From positions 372,001 to 436,000 of the forward strand of contig CAVUAF010000018.1 of assembly GCA_963739375.1 (NCBI GenBank): a stretch of 64,000 bases of DNA. Direction: 5' to 3'. The notes below the pieces were generated by a model. The model was given only the letters and a program-made list of their open reading frames with translations, searched no databases and was not told where the DNA came from. A program made the translations under genes and the position numbers. Origin of the DNA: CAVUAF01 sp963739375 (GTDB taxonomy: Bacteria > Acidobacteriota > Terriglobia > Terriglobales > Acidobacteriaceae). Positions 24,144 through 32,104 of the stretch are shown here, piece after piece (position 1 is the first letter of the stretch; each line of letters starts with the position of its first letter).

Positions 24144-26525
24144 ATGAGCATTCTCGAAAAATTCGCGACCATGGAATACGGTCCGGCGCTGGAAGACCCC
24201 AAGGAAGCGTTTGCCTGGCTGGACCGGCACCAACGCAAGTTTGACCTGTACATCGGCGGGGAGTGGCGGCCGCCCGCGGCGGGCGAGTACGACACGACCA
24301 CCGATCCCGCCAACGGCGAGGCGCTGGCGCAGGTGGCCAGCGGCACCGCCGCCGACGTGCAGGCCGCGGTGGCGGCGGCGCGCCAGGCCTCGGGGGCGTG
24401 GCGGTCGCTCTCGTGCCATGCCCGCGCGCGCTACCTGTATGCGATCGCGCGGCTCGTCCAGAAGCATCATCGCCGCCTGGCTGTCCTGGAGACGATGGAC
24501 AACGGCAAGCCGATTCGCGAGAGCCGCGACATCGACGTCCCGCTCGTCGCCCGGCACTTCTACTACCACGCCGGCTGGGCGCAACTGCTGGAGCGGGAGT
24601 TCCCGGACCAGACCGCCTGTGGCGTGGTCGGACAGATCATCCCGTGGAATTTCCCTATCCTGATGATGGCGTGGAAGATCGCGCCGGCGCTGGCGGCGGG
24701 TAACACGGTAGTGCTGAAGCCCGCTGAATACACGCCCCTGACCGCGCTCGCCTTCGCCGAGATCTGCCACGAAGCCGGGCTGCCGCCGGGGGTGGTCAAC
24801 ATCGTGACCGGACACGGCAGCGTGATGGGCAAGCCGCTGCTGGAGCATCCCGACATCGACAAGGTGGCCTTCACCGGCTCCACCGAGGTCGGGCGCATCA
24901 TCCGCCGCGCGACCGCCAACAGCCACAAGAAGCTGTCGCTGGAGCTGGGGGGCAAATCGCCCTTCGTCATCTTCGAGGATGCCGACCTGGACAGCGCCGT
25001 GGAAGGCCTGGTAGACGGCATCTGGTTCAACCAGGGACAGGTGTGCTGCGCCGGCTCGCGGGCGCTGGTGCAGGAGAGCATCGCCGAGCCGCTGCTCGCC
25101 AAGCTGCGCGAGCGCATGGAGAACCTGCGCGTCGGCCCGCCGCTGGACAAGACCACCGACATCGGCGCCATCGTCTCCAAGGTGCAACTGGACCGCATCC
25201 GCAGCCTGGTGGAGCAGGGCGTGGCCGAGGGCGCGCAATGCTGGCAGCCGTCCTGCGAGATGCCGGCGCAGGGCCTGTTCTATCCGCCGACGGTGCTCAC
25301 CAACGTGCATCCGGCCTCGATGGTGGCGCAGGAGGAAATCTTCGGGCCGGTGCTGGCGGCGATGACCTTCCGCACCCCCAAGGAAGCAGTGGAACTGGCC
25401 AACAACACCATCTACGGGCTGGCGTCGAGCGTGTGGAGCGAGAACATCAACGTGGCGTTGCAGACGGCCGCGCAGGTCAAGGCCGGCGTGGTGTGGGTGA
25501 ACTGCACCAACCTGTTCGACGCCGCCTGCGGCTTCGGCGGTTACCGGGAGAGTGGATACGGGCGCGAAGGCGGACGCGAAGGCATGCGCGAGTACCTCGA
25601 GCCGAAGTGGTTCAAGAGCGCGCCGGCACTCAAGCCGGCGGCGCCGCCGCGGGGCGGGGAAGTGGACGGCGACTCGACCAAGCCCGGCATTGACCGCACG
25701 GTGAAGCAATACATCGGCGGCAAGCAGGCGCGTCCCGACTCCGGCTACAGCTTGGAGGTTCTCGGGGGCGACGGCAAGCTGCTGGGAGAGGCGCCGCTGG
25801 GGAATCGCAAGGACATCCGCAACGCGGTGGAAGCGGCGCGCAAGGCGGAGGGCTGGGCCCGGGCGACCGCGCACAACCGCGCGCAGGTGCTGTATTACAT
25901 CGCCGAGAACCTGGTACAGCGGCGCGACGAGATCGTCGCGCGGCTGGCGCGCGCCGTCGGCGAGGCGCAGGCCGCCGCCGAGGTGGATCGCGGTGTGGAA
26001 CGCATCTTCACCTATGCCGCCTGGGCCGACAAGTACGACGGCCTGGTGCACAACCCGCCCTTCCGCAATGTCTCCATCGCCATGAACGAGCCGCTTGGCA
26101 CGGTGGGGATCGTCTGCCCGCGGGAGGCGCCGCTGCTCGGCTTCCTCTCCACCGTGATGCCGGCCATCGCCATGGGGAACACCGTGGTGGCGGTGCCGTC
26201 GGAGGTCTACCCGCTCATCGCCGGCGACCTTTACCAGGTCTTCGAGACCTCGGACCTGCCCGGGGGCGTGGTCAACATTGTCACCGGCCACCCGCTCGAC
26301 CTGCTCAAGACCCTCGGCGAACACGACGACGTGGACGCCATCTGGTGCTTCCTCGACGAAGCCAGTTCGGTCAACACCAAGCTGCTCTCGCTCAGCAACC
26401 TCAAGCAGGTGTTCACCAACGAGGGCCGCGCCATTGACTGGTTCGACCCGCAGCAGGGCGAGGGGCGCTTCTTCCTCGAACACGCCGTGCAGGTGAAGAA
26501 CATCTGGGTACCGTACGGCGAGTAG
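24144..26525 (+). CDS. Two-domain ALDH16-type aldehyde dehydrogenase
   Basis: A 793-residue protein. Residues of about 30-490 are a complete ALDH domain with IPWNFPILMMAWKIAPALAA, FTGSTEVGRIIRRA, LELGGKSPFVIFEDAD (general base) and NQGQVCCAGSRALV with the catalytic Cys near 300. Residues of about 520-793 repeat the ALDH fold (VLYYIAENLVQRRDEIVARL, EPLGTVGIVCPREAPLLGFL) but stop without a catalytic Cys segment. A full domain followed by a truncated, inactive one is the hallmark of the ALDH16 family. Its position 15 bases after deoC suggests that it oxidises acetaldehyde (or another deoxynucleoside-derived aldehyde) to the acid. Confidence 0.9.
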   Translation: MSILEKFATMEYGPALEDPKEAFAWLDRHQRKFDLYIGGEWRPPAAGEYDTTTDPANGEALAQVASGTAADVQAAVAAARQASGAWRSLSCHARARYLYAIARLVQKHHRRLAVLETMDNGKPIRESRDIDVPLVARHFYYHAGWAQLLEREFPDQTACGVVGQIIPWNFPILMMAWKIAPALAAGNTVVLKPAEYTPLTALAFAEICHEAGLPPGVVNIVTGHGSVMGKPLLEHPDIDKVAFTGSTEVGRIIRRATANSHKKLSLELGGKSPFVIFEDADLDSAVEGLVDGIWFNQGQVCCAGSRALVQESIAEPLLAKLRERMENLRVGPPLDKTTDIGAIVSKVQLDRIRSLVEQGVAEGAQCWQPSCEMPAQGLFYPPTVLTNVHPASMVAQEEIFGPVLAAMTFRTPKEAVELANNTIYGLASSVWSENINVALQTAAQVKAGVVWVNCTNLFDAACGFGGYRESGYGREGGREGMREYLEPKWFKSAPALKPAAPPRGGEVDGDSTKPGIDRTVKQYIGGKQARPDSGYSLEVLGGDGKLLGEAPLGNRKDIRNAVEAARKAEGWARATAHNRAQVLYYIAENLVQRRDEIVARLARAVGEAQAAAEVDRGVERIFTYAAWADKYDGLVHNPPFRNVSIAMNEPLGTVGIVCPREAPLLGFLSTVMPAIAMGNTVVAVPSEVYPLIAGDLYQVFETSDLPGGVVNIVTGHPLDLLKTLGEHDDVDAIWCFLDEASSVNTKLLSLSNLKQVFTNEGRAIDWFDPQQGEGRFFLEHAVQVKNIWVPYGE

Positions 26526-26546
26526 AGCGGGCTGCGGAGTTGGCCC

Positions 26547-26664
26547 GGTGCCCACGACGAGCGGGTGCCTACGACAAGCGAGTGCCCCACGACGAGCGGG
26601 TGCCCCAGACGAGCGGGTGCCTACGACAAGCGAGTGCCCCACGACGAGCGGGTGCCCCAGACGA
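26547..26664. repeat. 52-bp tandem duplication built from REP half-sites
   Basis: Two identical 52-base units (26561-26612 and 26613-26664) are preceded by a partial third (26547-26560). Each unit contains GGTGCC(C/T)-ACGA(C/G)-AGCG-like segments that match the left arm and flank of the REP hairpin. The last unit runs into the complete hairpin R4. Confidence 0.8.
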
Positions 26665-26684
26665 GCCGCCTTTGCTCGTCTGGG
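26656..26684 (+). repeat. REP hairpin R4
   Basis: A perfect 11-base stem (CCCAGACGAGC / GCTCGTCTGGG) with loop CGCCTTT. It is in the same orientation as R2 and R5 and terminates the tandem half-site array. Confidence 0.85.
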
Positions 26685-26740
26685 ATCTTTACTCTTTGCC
26701 CCGTGCCTCCGTGGTGAAGAAGCCTTGTGCGTAGGCCGGA

Positions 26741-26801
26741 TTGTTCCGATTTCGGAACAAAACTCAGATTTCGCTTGACGGAGCAAGAGCCGCTGTAGAC
26801 T
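26741..26801 (+). promoter_or_regulatory. Inverted-repeat operator and promoter of the VWFA gene
   Basis: TTGTTCCG-ATTT-CGGAACAA (26741-26760) is a perfect 8-base-arm inverted repeat. It is followed by TTGACG (26775-26780) and TAGACT (26796-26801) with a 15-base spacer, 24 bases upstream of the gene. The palindrome ends 14 bases before the -35 box and is a good candidate operator. Confidence 0.45.
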
Positions 26802-26824
26802 TCCCACGAGAACTACTGGGACAC

Positions 26825-28540
26825 ATGCCTGTCTCCAAACTGACTGCCGTCCCGTTGGCGTGCCTGCTCGCGGCAAGCTCAACGGCCCTGTTGGCCCAGC
26901 CGGGCCCACCTCCGCAATCAATTCCCAAGTTCACGGCTCGCACGGAGCTGGTGACGGTGCCGGTCGTCGTCTCACGGCACGGTGGTCATGTTGCCGGTCT
27001 CAGCAAGGACGACTTCACCATCGCCGAGGACGGGCAGCCCAAGCCCATCGCCTCGTTTGAGGAGATTAACAACTCGGCGCCTTCGTTGAGGGTTGCCGCG
27101 CCGCCGCCGGGCGTTTTCACCAACGAGGTCGCGTCCGCGGGCCCGGTGGCCATGGTCGTGATCCTGTTGGACCTGGTCAACACCCCGTATCTCTTCCAGG
27201 AAGTAACCCGCAAGCGGCTGCTGGAGCAGCTTCAGACACGGTACCGCGCGGACCGACCGACCATGCTGGTGGCCCTTCACCCCAGCGGCTTGCGGGTCCT
27301 CCATGACTTCACCACGGATCCCCAGGTGCTCGCGGACATCCTGCGGCGCCTCAAGAACAAGGTCGCGCACGATCCCGCGCTCGACAACCAGGTGCAGACG
27401 GAGAACAGCGGCGCCCTCTCCCAGCAGATTGACGTGCAGCAGGAATACGCGGCGCTGGAAAGTGAGTTCCTCAGCGATCTGCCGGGCCAGGGAGCCTATG
27501 AGCACTGGAACCAGCTCAATAACCTGGAGGCGACGTTTTCCGAGCTCCAGCAGCTCGCGCATGCACTCTCTGCGGTGCGCGGCATGAAGTCCCTGGTGTG
27601 GGCCACCGGTGGCTTCATCATGACCTATTCACCGAAGATGGATCCAAGAGACCAGTGGGCGGTGGAAGGCTACGTACAAACCTTGCAGCAGTTGAGCGCT
27701 GCCGGCGTCTCCGTCTTTCCGATTGACACCGTCCTGGATACGGATAATTCGGGGTTCTCGGGCCCACAGTCGCGGTACCCGGGTCCTACGACAAGCCTCA
27801 CCTTGCCTTTAACCGGCCGGATGCAGATCGTCCAGAACTTCATGGACATCGCGCAGCGCACCGGCGGCGACTATTGCCTGCTGCGCAAGGACCCCGACCT
27901 CTGTTTCCGCAAGGCCCTGGACTACGGCTCGCAGTACTACCTGCTGAGCTACTACGCGCAACCCTCGAAGAGCACGCGCTGGCGCAAGATCGAGGTCAAG
28001 GTCCGCGGCGCCGACTTGCAGGTCCGGGCCCGCAGCGGCTATTTTCCCGCCGCCCCGAACCATAACCCCGAGGAGCGGCGCAAGCGCGACATCGCACAGG
28101 CGTTCGCCATGCCGGTCGAGTCGCGCGGACTCCCCATCAGCGTGCGCTGGACAGGCGAGCAACCCTCAACCCCACCGGCCGTTATCCCTGCCCTTCCCGC
28201 CGGACCGCAGCCCGGCCAGCACGCCCACCAGCAGCCGTTCCGGTTGGGAGTCAGCGCGGACGCCCTGACAGTGGATGAGGCCGACCACAACCACATCCGC
28301 CTCTCTATCGTGGCTGCCGCTCTCGATCCCGCCGGCAAGGTCCTGGCGGATTTCGCCCAGCAGCTCGATCTGCATCCCAGCGCGCCCGAACTGGAGCGCC
28401 TGCGCCGCGGTGGGTTTGCCTACTCCAACGTGGTCGAGGTCCCGCCCCATACCGCCAGAGTGCGCTTCATGGTGCGCGACGACCTCGGCGAACACATCGG
28501 TACCGTCTCCGCCGCCCCCGAAGCGTCCTTGCCGCATTAG
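26825..28540 (+). CDS. VWFA-related acidobacterial domain protein
   Basis: A 571-residue exported protein (signal MPVSKLTAVPLACLLAASST). The domain starts TARTELVTVPVVVSRHGGHV, then GLSKDDFTIAEDGQPKPIAS. This opening is typical of the VWFA-related domain abundant in Acidobacteria. VAMVVILLDLVNTPY holds the D-x-[VS]-N metal-site-like segment, and GMKSLVWATGGFIM and YYLLSYYAQPSKSTRWRKIE follow. The C-terminal ~150 residues are a beta domain. It probably has an adhesion or assembly role at the cell envelope; no enzyme activity is expected. The ATG at 26825 gives the signal peptide; the open frame upstream crosses the promoter. Confidence 0.85.
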   Translation: MPVSKLTAVPLACLLAASSTALLAQPGPPPQSIPKFTARTELVTVPVVVSRHGGHVAGLSKDDFTIAEDGQPKPIASFEEINNSAPSLRVAAPPPGVFTNEVASAGPVAMVVILLDLVNTPYLFQEVTRKRLLEQLQTRYRADRPTMLVALHPSGLRVLHDFTTDPQVLADILRRLKNKVAHDPALDNQVQTENSGALSQQIDVQQEYAALESEFLSDLPGQGAYEHWNQLNNLEATFSELQQLAHALSAVRGMKSLVWATGGFIMTYSPKMDPRDQWAVEGYVQTLQQLSAAGVSVFPIDTVLDTDNSGFSGPQSRYPGPTTSLTLPLTGRMQIVQNFMDIAQRTGGDYCLLRKDPDLCFRKALDYGSQYYLLSYYAQPSKSTRWRKIEVKVRGADLQVRARSGYFPAAPNHNPEERRKRDIAQAFAMPVESRGLPISVRWTGEQPSTPPAVIPALPAGPQPGQHAHQQPFRLGVSADALTVDEADHNHIRLSIVAAALDPAGKVLADFAQQLDLHPSAPELERLRRGGFAYSNVVEVPPHTARVRFMVRDDLGEHIGTVSAAPEASLPH

Positions 28541-28600
28541 GGACGAACAGAGCGCCCGTGCCGGAGTAAGGGAGGCCGGGTGCCCACCACAAGCGGGTGC

Positions 28601-28629
28601 CCCAGACGAGCCGCCTTTGCTCGTCTGGG
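28601..28629 (+). repeat. REP hairpin R5
   Basis: A perfect 11-base stem with loop CGCCTTT, preceded by GGGTGCCCACCACAAGCGG-like half-sites (28578-28600) as at R4. It is inverted relative to R6, 370 bases away. Confidence 0.85.
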
Positions 28630-28655
28630 AGTAGCTCGCCACCGCCGGGGGCCCT

Positions 28656-28734
28656 GGCATATATCTTAAAGATTATGTGCTTGATTTCACGACCACTATA
28701 GGTGTTGACACGCCATGGCCCTGGCTTCTATCCT
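28656..28734 (+). promoter_or_regulatory. Conserved AT-rich promoter-like module, copy B
   Basis: An AT-rich block (CATATATCTTAAAGATTATG), then CTATA, TTGACA (28705-28710), an 18-base spacer and TATCCT (28729-28734). It matches copy A (12038-12118) in inverse orientation. It would transcribe rightward into the structured segment 28741-28961. Confidence 0.5.
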
Positions 28735-28740
28735 CTCTTT

Positions 28741-28961
28741 TTGATTCCCCCGCCGGCAAACGCCGGGACGCAAGTCCCGGGGAATCAATATTTTCCGTGT
28801 AACTCCTTTGGATCCAAGAATCTCCGCGGGAAATTCTCGTAGATCATTGAAAACAATAAATACCCCCCGGGGGGAGGGGGGCCCCCGAGACCTCAGCCTC
28901 GGCCAGACCATCGGTCAGATCTCTGGCGCTAAGTCCTTTAGACCGCCAGATCGGTCAGATC
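28741..28961 (+). ncRNA. Candidate structured RNA between inverted REPs
   Basis: There is no reading frame of note. The segment starts just after a promoter-like module and is rich in potential structure: an outer stem TTGATTCCCC (28741-28750) / GGGGAATCAA (28779-28788) enclosing two small hairpins with AAAC and GCAA loops, the 12-base palindrome CCCCCCGGGGGG (28863-28874), and a CCGAG/CTCGG stem. A 12-base direct repeat (ATCGGTCAGATC) lies at 28910 and 28950, each with a GACC...GGTC stem. I recognise no known RNA family. It could also be the body of a non-autonomous REP-bounded element. The whole 28541-29088 gap has no protein-coding gene. Confidence 0.35.
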
Positions 28962-28999
28962 AACCCGAGGGGGAGGGGGCCGCGCCCCGGACGCTTGCT

Positions 29000-29028
29000 C
29001 CCAGACGAGCAAAACCGGCTCGTCTGGG
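29000..29028 (-). repeat. REP hairpin R6
   Basis: A perfect 11-base stem with loop AAAACCG and right flank GCACCCC, identical in layout to R3. Together with R5 it brackets the structured segment as an inverted pair. Confidence 0.85.
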
Positions 29029-29088
29029 GCACCCCTTCCTTGCCTGATACAATGCGCGGGCTCAAGCAAACCAAAGGGAGTGTCTCGG

Positions 29089-30756
29089 ATGAAGAGATGG
29101 CAGCGGATCTTCCTGGTGATGATGGTGGCAGGGCTGGCGACCTGGGCGGCAGCGCAGGACCCGCAGCAGCGACGCGCGCCGGCAACGCAGCAACCCGCGG
29201 CGCCGCCTGCGGCACAACCGGCAGCGCCACCGGCGGCCCAGCCGGCACAGCGTCCGGCGGGCGAAGAGCAAACGGTCCCCTCGGCGCAGCGTCCGGAGCG
29301 CGGCGGCGGCCCGCAGCGCGCGCCGCAAACGGCGCAGGAGCCGGCGGAGGGCGGCGGGCGTGGCCCGCGCGTCCCTCCCGAAGAAAAGACTTCGGTGACG
29401 CACCACACCGCGCACATCGGCGGGCAGCAGATCAGCTACACCGCCACCGCGGCGACGTACGTCATCAAGGCCGATGACGGCACGCCGAAAGCGACCATGT
29501 TTTTCGTTGCCTACACCAAGGATGGGGTGACGGACCTGGCGAAGCGGCCGGTGTCGTTCGTGTACAACGGCGGACCGGGCTCGGCGTCGCTGTTTACGCA
29601 CATGGGGATGGGCCCAAAGCGTCCGGTGCTGACGCCGAAGGGTGAGGGAATGCCCGCGCCCTACACCTACACCGACAACGAAGAGTCGTTCCTCGACGCC
29701 AGCGACCTGGTGTTCATTGATGCCATCGGGACGGGCTACAGCCGCCCGGCGCCGGGGGAGAACCGGTCGCAGTTCTTCGGGATCGTGCAGGACGCCAACT
29801 GGTTCGCCGACTTCATCTATGTCTGGGTCACGCGCAACCAGCGCTGGGCCTCGCCCAAGTTCCTGATCGGCGAGAGCTACGGCACGACGCGCTCGGCGGA
29901 GCTGGCGGGCGTCATCCAGGAGCGCCACCAGATGTACGTGAACGGCGTGGTGCTGGTGTCGGCGGTGGCGTTCTCGAACTTCGGCGCCGACGACCGCTCC
30001 ATCTACAATCTGCCGACGTACATCGTCTCCGCGTGGTACCACAAGCTGCTGCCGCCCGACCTGCAGCAACTGACGGTGGAGCAGATCGCGCAGCGGGCGC
30101 GCGAGTTCGCGCACGGCGAGTACGCGCAGGCGCTCGACAAGGGCGATCAGCTCGCGCCCGCCGAGTATCAGAAGGTGGTGCAGGACCTGGCGCGGTTCAC
30201 CGGGCTGAAGCCGCAGTACCTCGAGCAGACCAACCTGCGGATCCAGTCGTCGCGGTGGTTCAAAGAACTGCTGCGCGACAAGCGGCGCACCGTGGGGCGG
30301 CTGGACGCGCGCTTCCTGGGCATCGACGCGGACGCCGCGGGCGAACGCAACGAGTACGACCCCAGCGAAGCGTCGTATGAAGGCGTGTGGGTGGCGGCTT
30401 TCCACGACTACGTGCAGAACGAGCTGAAGTGGAACACCGACATGTTCCTGTACATCAGCGGCAACGTGCGGCCCTGGGACCAGACCGGGAACACCGCGGT
30501 GGCGGAAGTGCTGCGGTCGGCCATGACCCAGCAGAGCAACCTGAAGCTGCTGGTGGTGTGCGGCTACTACGACCTGGCGACGCCGTTCAACGGCATCGAA
30601 CACACGGTGTCGCACATGAGCCTGGAGCCGCCGATACGGAAGAACGTGAGCTTCGCGTACTTCGAAGCGGGGCACATGATGTACGTGGACGACAAGGAAC
30701 GCGCCAAGCTGCATCGCGATGTGACGAACTTCATCAACGCGAGCTACAAGCACTAG
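29089..30756 (+). CDS. Secreted S10-family serine carboxypeptidase-like protein
   Basis: A 555-residue exported protein (signal RIFLVMMVAGLATWAAAQ). A ~70-residue Pro/Ala/Gln-rich linker precedes an alpha/beta-hydrolase. FVYNGGPGSASLFTHMGMGP is the oxyanion region of serine carboxypeptidases. KFLIGESYGTTRSAELAG holds the nucleophile Ser near residue 262, GYYDLATPFNGIEHTV the catalytic Asp, and FEAGHMMYVDD the catalytic His. It should remove C-terminal residues outside the cytoplasm. The ATG at 29089 follows GGGAGTG. A strong terminator follows the stop codon. REP R6 lies 60 bases upstream of the start. Confidence 0.9.
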   Translation: MKRWQRIFLVMMVAGLATWAAAQDPQQRRAPATQQPAAPPAAQPAAPPAAQPAQRPAGEEQTVPSAQRPERGGGPQRAPQTAQEPAEGGGRGPRVPPEEKTSVTHHTAHIGGQQISYTATAATYVIKADDGTPKATMFFVAYTKDGVTDLAKRPVSFVYNGGPGSASLFTHMGMGPKRPVLTPKGEGMPAPYTYTDNEESFLDASDLVFIDAIGTGYSRPAPGENRSQFFGIVQDANWFADFIYVWVTRNQRWASPKFLIGESYGTTRSAELAGVIQERHQMYVNGVVLVSAVAFSNFGADDRSIYNLPTYIVSAWYHKLLPPDLQQLTVEQIAQRAREFAHGEYAQALDKGDQLAPAEYQKVVQDLARFTGLKPQYLEQTNLRIQSSRWFKELLRDKRRTVGRLDARFLGIDADAAGERNEYDPSEASYEGVWVAAFHDYVQNELKWNTDMFLYISGNVRPWDQTGNTAVAEVLRSAMTQQSNLKLLVVCGYYDLATPFNGIEHTVSHMSLEPPIRKNVSFAYFEAGHMMYVDDKERAKLHRDVTNFINASYKH

Positions 30757-30769
30757 CGCGCAAACCGAT

Positions 30770-30801
30770 GGGGCCGCCGAAGTGGCGGCCCCCGTTTCTT
30801 T
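30770..30801. terminator. Intrinsic terminator between convergent genes
   Basis: GGGGCCGCC (30770-30778), loop GAAGT, GGCGGCCCC (30784-30792), then CGTTTCTTTT. A 9-base perfect GC stem with a T-rich tail ends the S10 peptidase transcript. It may also serve the convergent rocD operon. Confidence 0.85.
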
Positions 30802-30840
30802 TGACGCGGGAAATGCGCGGCCGGGCCGCTGCTCCCGCCT

Positions 30841-32067
30841 TCAGTTCTGCTCGATCACTTTCCGGATGCGCGCGAAGGCCCAGTCGATCTCGTCGCGAGT
30901 GATGACCAGCGGCGGGGAGATGCGAATGACGCGCTCGTGGGTCTCCTTGCAGAGCAGGCCCTCTTCCTTCAGCGCCTCGCAGTAGGGCCGCGCCGGATGG
31001 TTCATCTCGATCCCGAGCCACAGGCCGCGGCCGCGCACCTCGCGCAGGTCGGGGCTGTGCAGCGTGCGCAGCAGGGCGAGGAAGTAAGCGCCCAGCTCGG
31101 CGGAGCGCTCCACCAGGTGCTCTTCGATCAGCACGCGCAGCGCCGCGCGCGCGACCGCGCAGGCCAGCGGGTTGCCGCCGAAGGTGCTGCCATGGTCGCC
31201 GGGCGTGAAAACGCCGAGCACGCCGCGCGACGCCAACACCGCGGAGACGGGATAGACGCCGCCGCCCAGCGCCTTGCCGACGATCAGGACGTCGGGACGA
31301 ATGTCCTCGTGCATGTAGGCAAAGAGCTTGCCGCTACGGCCCAGGCCCGACTGGATTTCGTCGGCCATCAGCAGGACGCGATGCTCGCGGCAGATTTCCG
31401 TGGCCCGTTGCAGGAAGCCGTCGGGCGGGATGCGGATGCCCGCCTCGCCCTGGATGGGTTCGACCAGGAAGGCGCAGGTATTGGACGTGACCGCGTGCTC
31501 CAGCGCCGCCGCATCGCCGAAGGGGATGGTGCGGAAGCCCGGGGTGAAGGGCCCAAAGCCGCGGCGGTACTGCTCCTCGGTCGAGCCACTCACCAGGGTG
31601 ACGGTGCGGCCGTGGAAATTGTTTTCGCAGACGATGATCTCGGCGCGGTGGTAGGGAATCCCCTTGACCGTGTAACCCCACTTACGCGCCGCCTTGATGG
31701 CGGTCTCGACCGCCTCGGCGCCGGTGTTCATGGGCAGGGCCATGTCGAAGCCGGTGAGGTCGTAGAGCTCCTTGTAGAGCAGCGGCAACTGGTCGTTGCG
31801 AAAAGCGCGCGAGGTCAGGGTCAGCCTGTGGGCCTGCTCCACCAGCGCTTGCAGGATGCGGGGGTGGCAGTGCCCCTGGTTGAGGGCGGAGTACGACGCC
31901 AGGCAGTCGAGGTAGCGCTTGCCCTCGACGTCGTACACCCAGACGCCGGCGCCGCGCGCGATCACCACGTCGAGCGGGTGGTAATTGTGGGCGCCGTAGG
32001 TGTCTTCCATCTCGATGTAGTCGGCGGCGCCGTGGGCCTCTTCGATCATGTATTCCAGCGGAGTCAT
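30841..32067 (-). CDS. rocD: Ornithine aminotransferase
   Basis: A 408-residue class III PLP aminotransferase. DTYGAHNYHPLDVVIARGAG and DCLASYSALNQGHCHPRILQ are typical of ornithine-oxo-acid transaminase. NTGAEAVETAIKAARKWGY binds phosphate, LLMADEIQSGLGRSGKLFAY holds the cofactor Asp, and LIVGKALGGGVYPVSAVLA the Schiff-base Lys near residue 265. It converts ornithine to glutamate 5-semialdehyde. The ATG at 32065-32067 follows GAGGA; the frame is open upstream but there it overlaps the end of pyrB. It is the last gene of the five-gene minus-strand operon. Confidence 0.92.
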   Translation of the reverse strand: MTPLEYMIEEAHGAADYIEMEDTYGAHNYHPLDVVIARGAGVWVYDVEGKRYLDCLASYSALNQGHCHPRILQALVEQAHRLTLTSRAFRNDQLPLLYKELYDLTGFDMALPMNTGAEAVETAIKAARKWGYTVKGIPYHRAEIIVCENNFHGRTVTLVSGSTEEQYRRGFGPFTPGFRTIPFGDAAALEHAVTSNTCAFLVEPIQGEAGIRIPPDGFLQRATEICREHRVLLMADEIQSGLGRSGKLFAYMHEDIRPDVLIVGKALGGGVYPVSAVLASRGVLGVFTPGDHGSTFGGNPLACAVARAALRVLIEEHLVERSAELGAYFLALLRTLHSPDLREVRGRGLWLGIEMNHPARPYCEALKEEGLLCKETHERVIRISPPLVITRDEIDWAFARIRKVIEQN

Positions 32068-32104
32068 CGCGTCCTCAGTTCTGGGCGGCGGCGGACCGTC
32101 GCGT

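Noticed and set aside
26561..26664. Tandem repeats as a possible CRISPR array
   Set aside because: Units are identical head-to-tail with no variable spacers, only two and a bit copies, and no cas genes.
23571..26921. 1116-residue open frame antisense to deoC and ALDH16
   Set aside because: No domain or signal, composition typical of a shadow, while the opposite strand carries two complete enzymes.
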